NCBI GenBank assembly: GCA_963978545.1
Contig: OZ021727.1
Location: 13,891,243 to 13,955,242, forward strand
DNA: 64,000 nucleotides
Source: Linyphia triangularis
Taxonomy: Eukaryota > Arthropoda > Arachnida > Araneae > Linyphiidae
Reading direction: 5' to 3'
The translations under genes were made by a program, and so were the position numbers. How positions within the stretch are numbered: position 1 is the first letter of the stretch; every line of letters starts with the position of its first letter. Positions 63,361 to 64,000 of this stretch are shown piece by piece. The notes under the pieces are model-generated. The model made no database searches. It worked only from the letters and a program-made list of their open reading frames with translations, and was not told the DNA's origin.

Positions 63361-63505
63361 ATCCATATAAGAATTTTCGCATAAAACATCGCCAAAATGG
63401 CCATTTTTGCTAAATGAATGATCAAAATATAAAAACGTTAAGAGACACAAATCCACGTCAGTATTATAGTGTAATTGAAATTTTTGCAATTTTCCGCACC
63501 CCTAG
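62755..63505 (+). repeat. Repeat family E, full-length copy
   Basis: 'AATACCCATATGTATACATG' at the start, all internal blocks, 'CCGCACCCCTAGTTT' at the end. Contains poly(C)/poly(T) after 'AATTGATC' and a poly(T) of about 27 at 63326-63352. Confidence 0.78.
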
Positions 63506-63679
63506 TTTCGGTCTGGGATGAACACCCTAAAAAATTTAAGTAACAAATAGATTTATCCGAATAACGTGTAAACGACAAAATAGCAGTGATTGAGTTTTGG
63601 GAATCGTTGGACTCAATTAATCTATATTTAATTATATGTAGGAATTTTATTTAAATTTTTTAATTATTTTAGAAATTGC

Positions 63680-64000
63680 TTAAGCATCTGAAAGGGGACC
63701 TCCATAAGAACCTATGTTAAAATCGAGAATATTGGGGGCATCTCATTTAATAACCAATTCTTCTATAATTCTGAAACTTTCACAGTATAATAAGTGGATG
63801 CTTTTAAATACTTTGTATTAAAGTTTTTATTAACTTTTCTTAAATTCAAAAAATTATTACCTTTTTAAAAATATGTTTATAATTTTTTTTTTAAATTTTA
63901 GACGAATTCTTATTTTTTTAAAAGTATGTGACTTATCATTTATTCCTCTTGTTAAAATACTTAAATACGTTAGAGAAACATTGTATAAAAAATTTCAAGT
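63680..64000 (-). repeat. Repeat family H, copy 2
   Basis: Reverse complement of 690-1030, truncated by the window end. 'CATCTCATTTAATAACC' pairs with 'GGTTATTAAATAAGATG'. Confidence 0.6.

Noticed and set aside
1..64000. CRISPR array, prokaryotic operons, phage or integron
   Set aside because: No spaced short palindromic repeats, no Shine-Dalgarno-led adjacent genes. The content is clearly eukaryotic repeat-rich DNA.

Overview
The window reads as gene-poor, AT-rich animal nuclear DNA. There is no bacterial-style gene packing. Long homopolymer and (AT)n tracts are common, a eukaryotic tRNA gene with a Pol III terminator is present, and tRNA-derived SINEs, non-LTR retrotransposon remnants, solo LTRs and many miniature inverted-repeat elements (MITEs) fill most of the length. 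A C-terminal fragment of a jockey-type reverse transcriptase/RNase H polyprotein at 59785-60405 resembles, from memory of the family, proteins widely annotated in spiders. I therefore infer an arthropod, most likely an arachnid. No complete protein-coding host gene could be identified.

Layout. 1-3200: unclassified repeats, a dead Tc1 element (2197-2733) and an unusually GC-rich unique patch (1800-2110). 3369-9500: repeat family E, an (AT)n microsatellite, several MITEs (one nested inside another at 6346-7017) and a possible exon at 7191-7461. 9525-16220: two of four hAT-type elements, one nested in another MITE; a solo LTR; and a pogo-type MITE whose empty site is visible at the start of the window. 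16221-25250: CRE/NRF1-like promoter motifs near 17450-17505, a 1.1-kb element with terminal inverted repeats, a 25-bp minisatellite, a possible exon at 22166-22314 and a perfect 39-bp hairpin. 25800-29260: two E copies, then a satellite-like array interrupted by a 702-bp palindrome, then a SINE. 30000-34300: a LINE relic, E, a 704-bp solo LTR and family I. 34349-34440: a very GC-rich palindrome cluster. 35943-39800: MITEs and a second LINE relic with a MITE inside it. 40077-44800: the densest retroposon area, with SINEs and 'tail-only' mini-retroposons carrying clear target-site duplications. 45000-54000: more MITEs, a 250-bp-arm near-perfect inverted repeat (48034-48825), a possible exon (51018-51266) and a MITE carrying two facing CTCF-like motifs (53332-53803). 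54446-54518: the one confident host gene, tRNA-Arg(CCT). 54600-64000: SINE, piggyBac-like MITE, solo LTR, LINE 3' end, hAT copy and E copy.

How the parts act together. The SINEs and the short tail-only elements share a (A)CAACCAACC-type 3' tail and mostly 12-15-bp target duplications, which implies mobilisation by one LINE machinery that recognises that tail. The MITEs fall into hAT-like (8-bp duplications), piggyBac-like (TTAA), pogo/Tc1-like (TA) and unclassified groups. Several open, protein-like stretches flanked by plausible splice sites may be exons of host genes with very large introns, but none could be matched to a known family by eye, and each is listed with low confidence.
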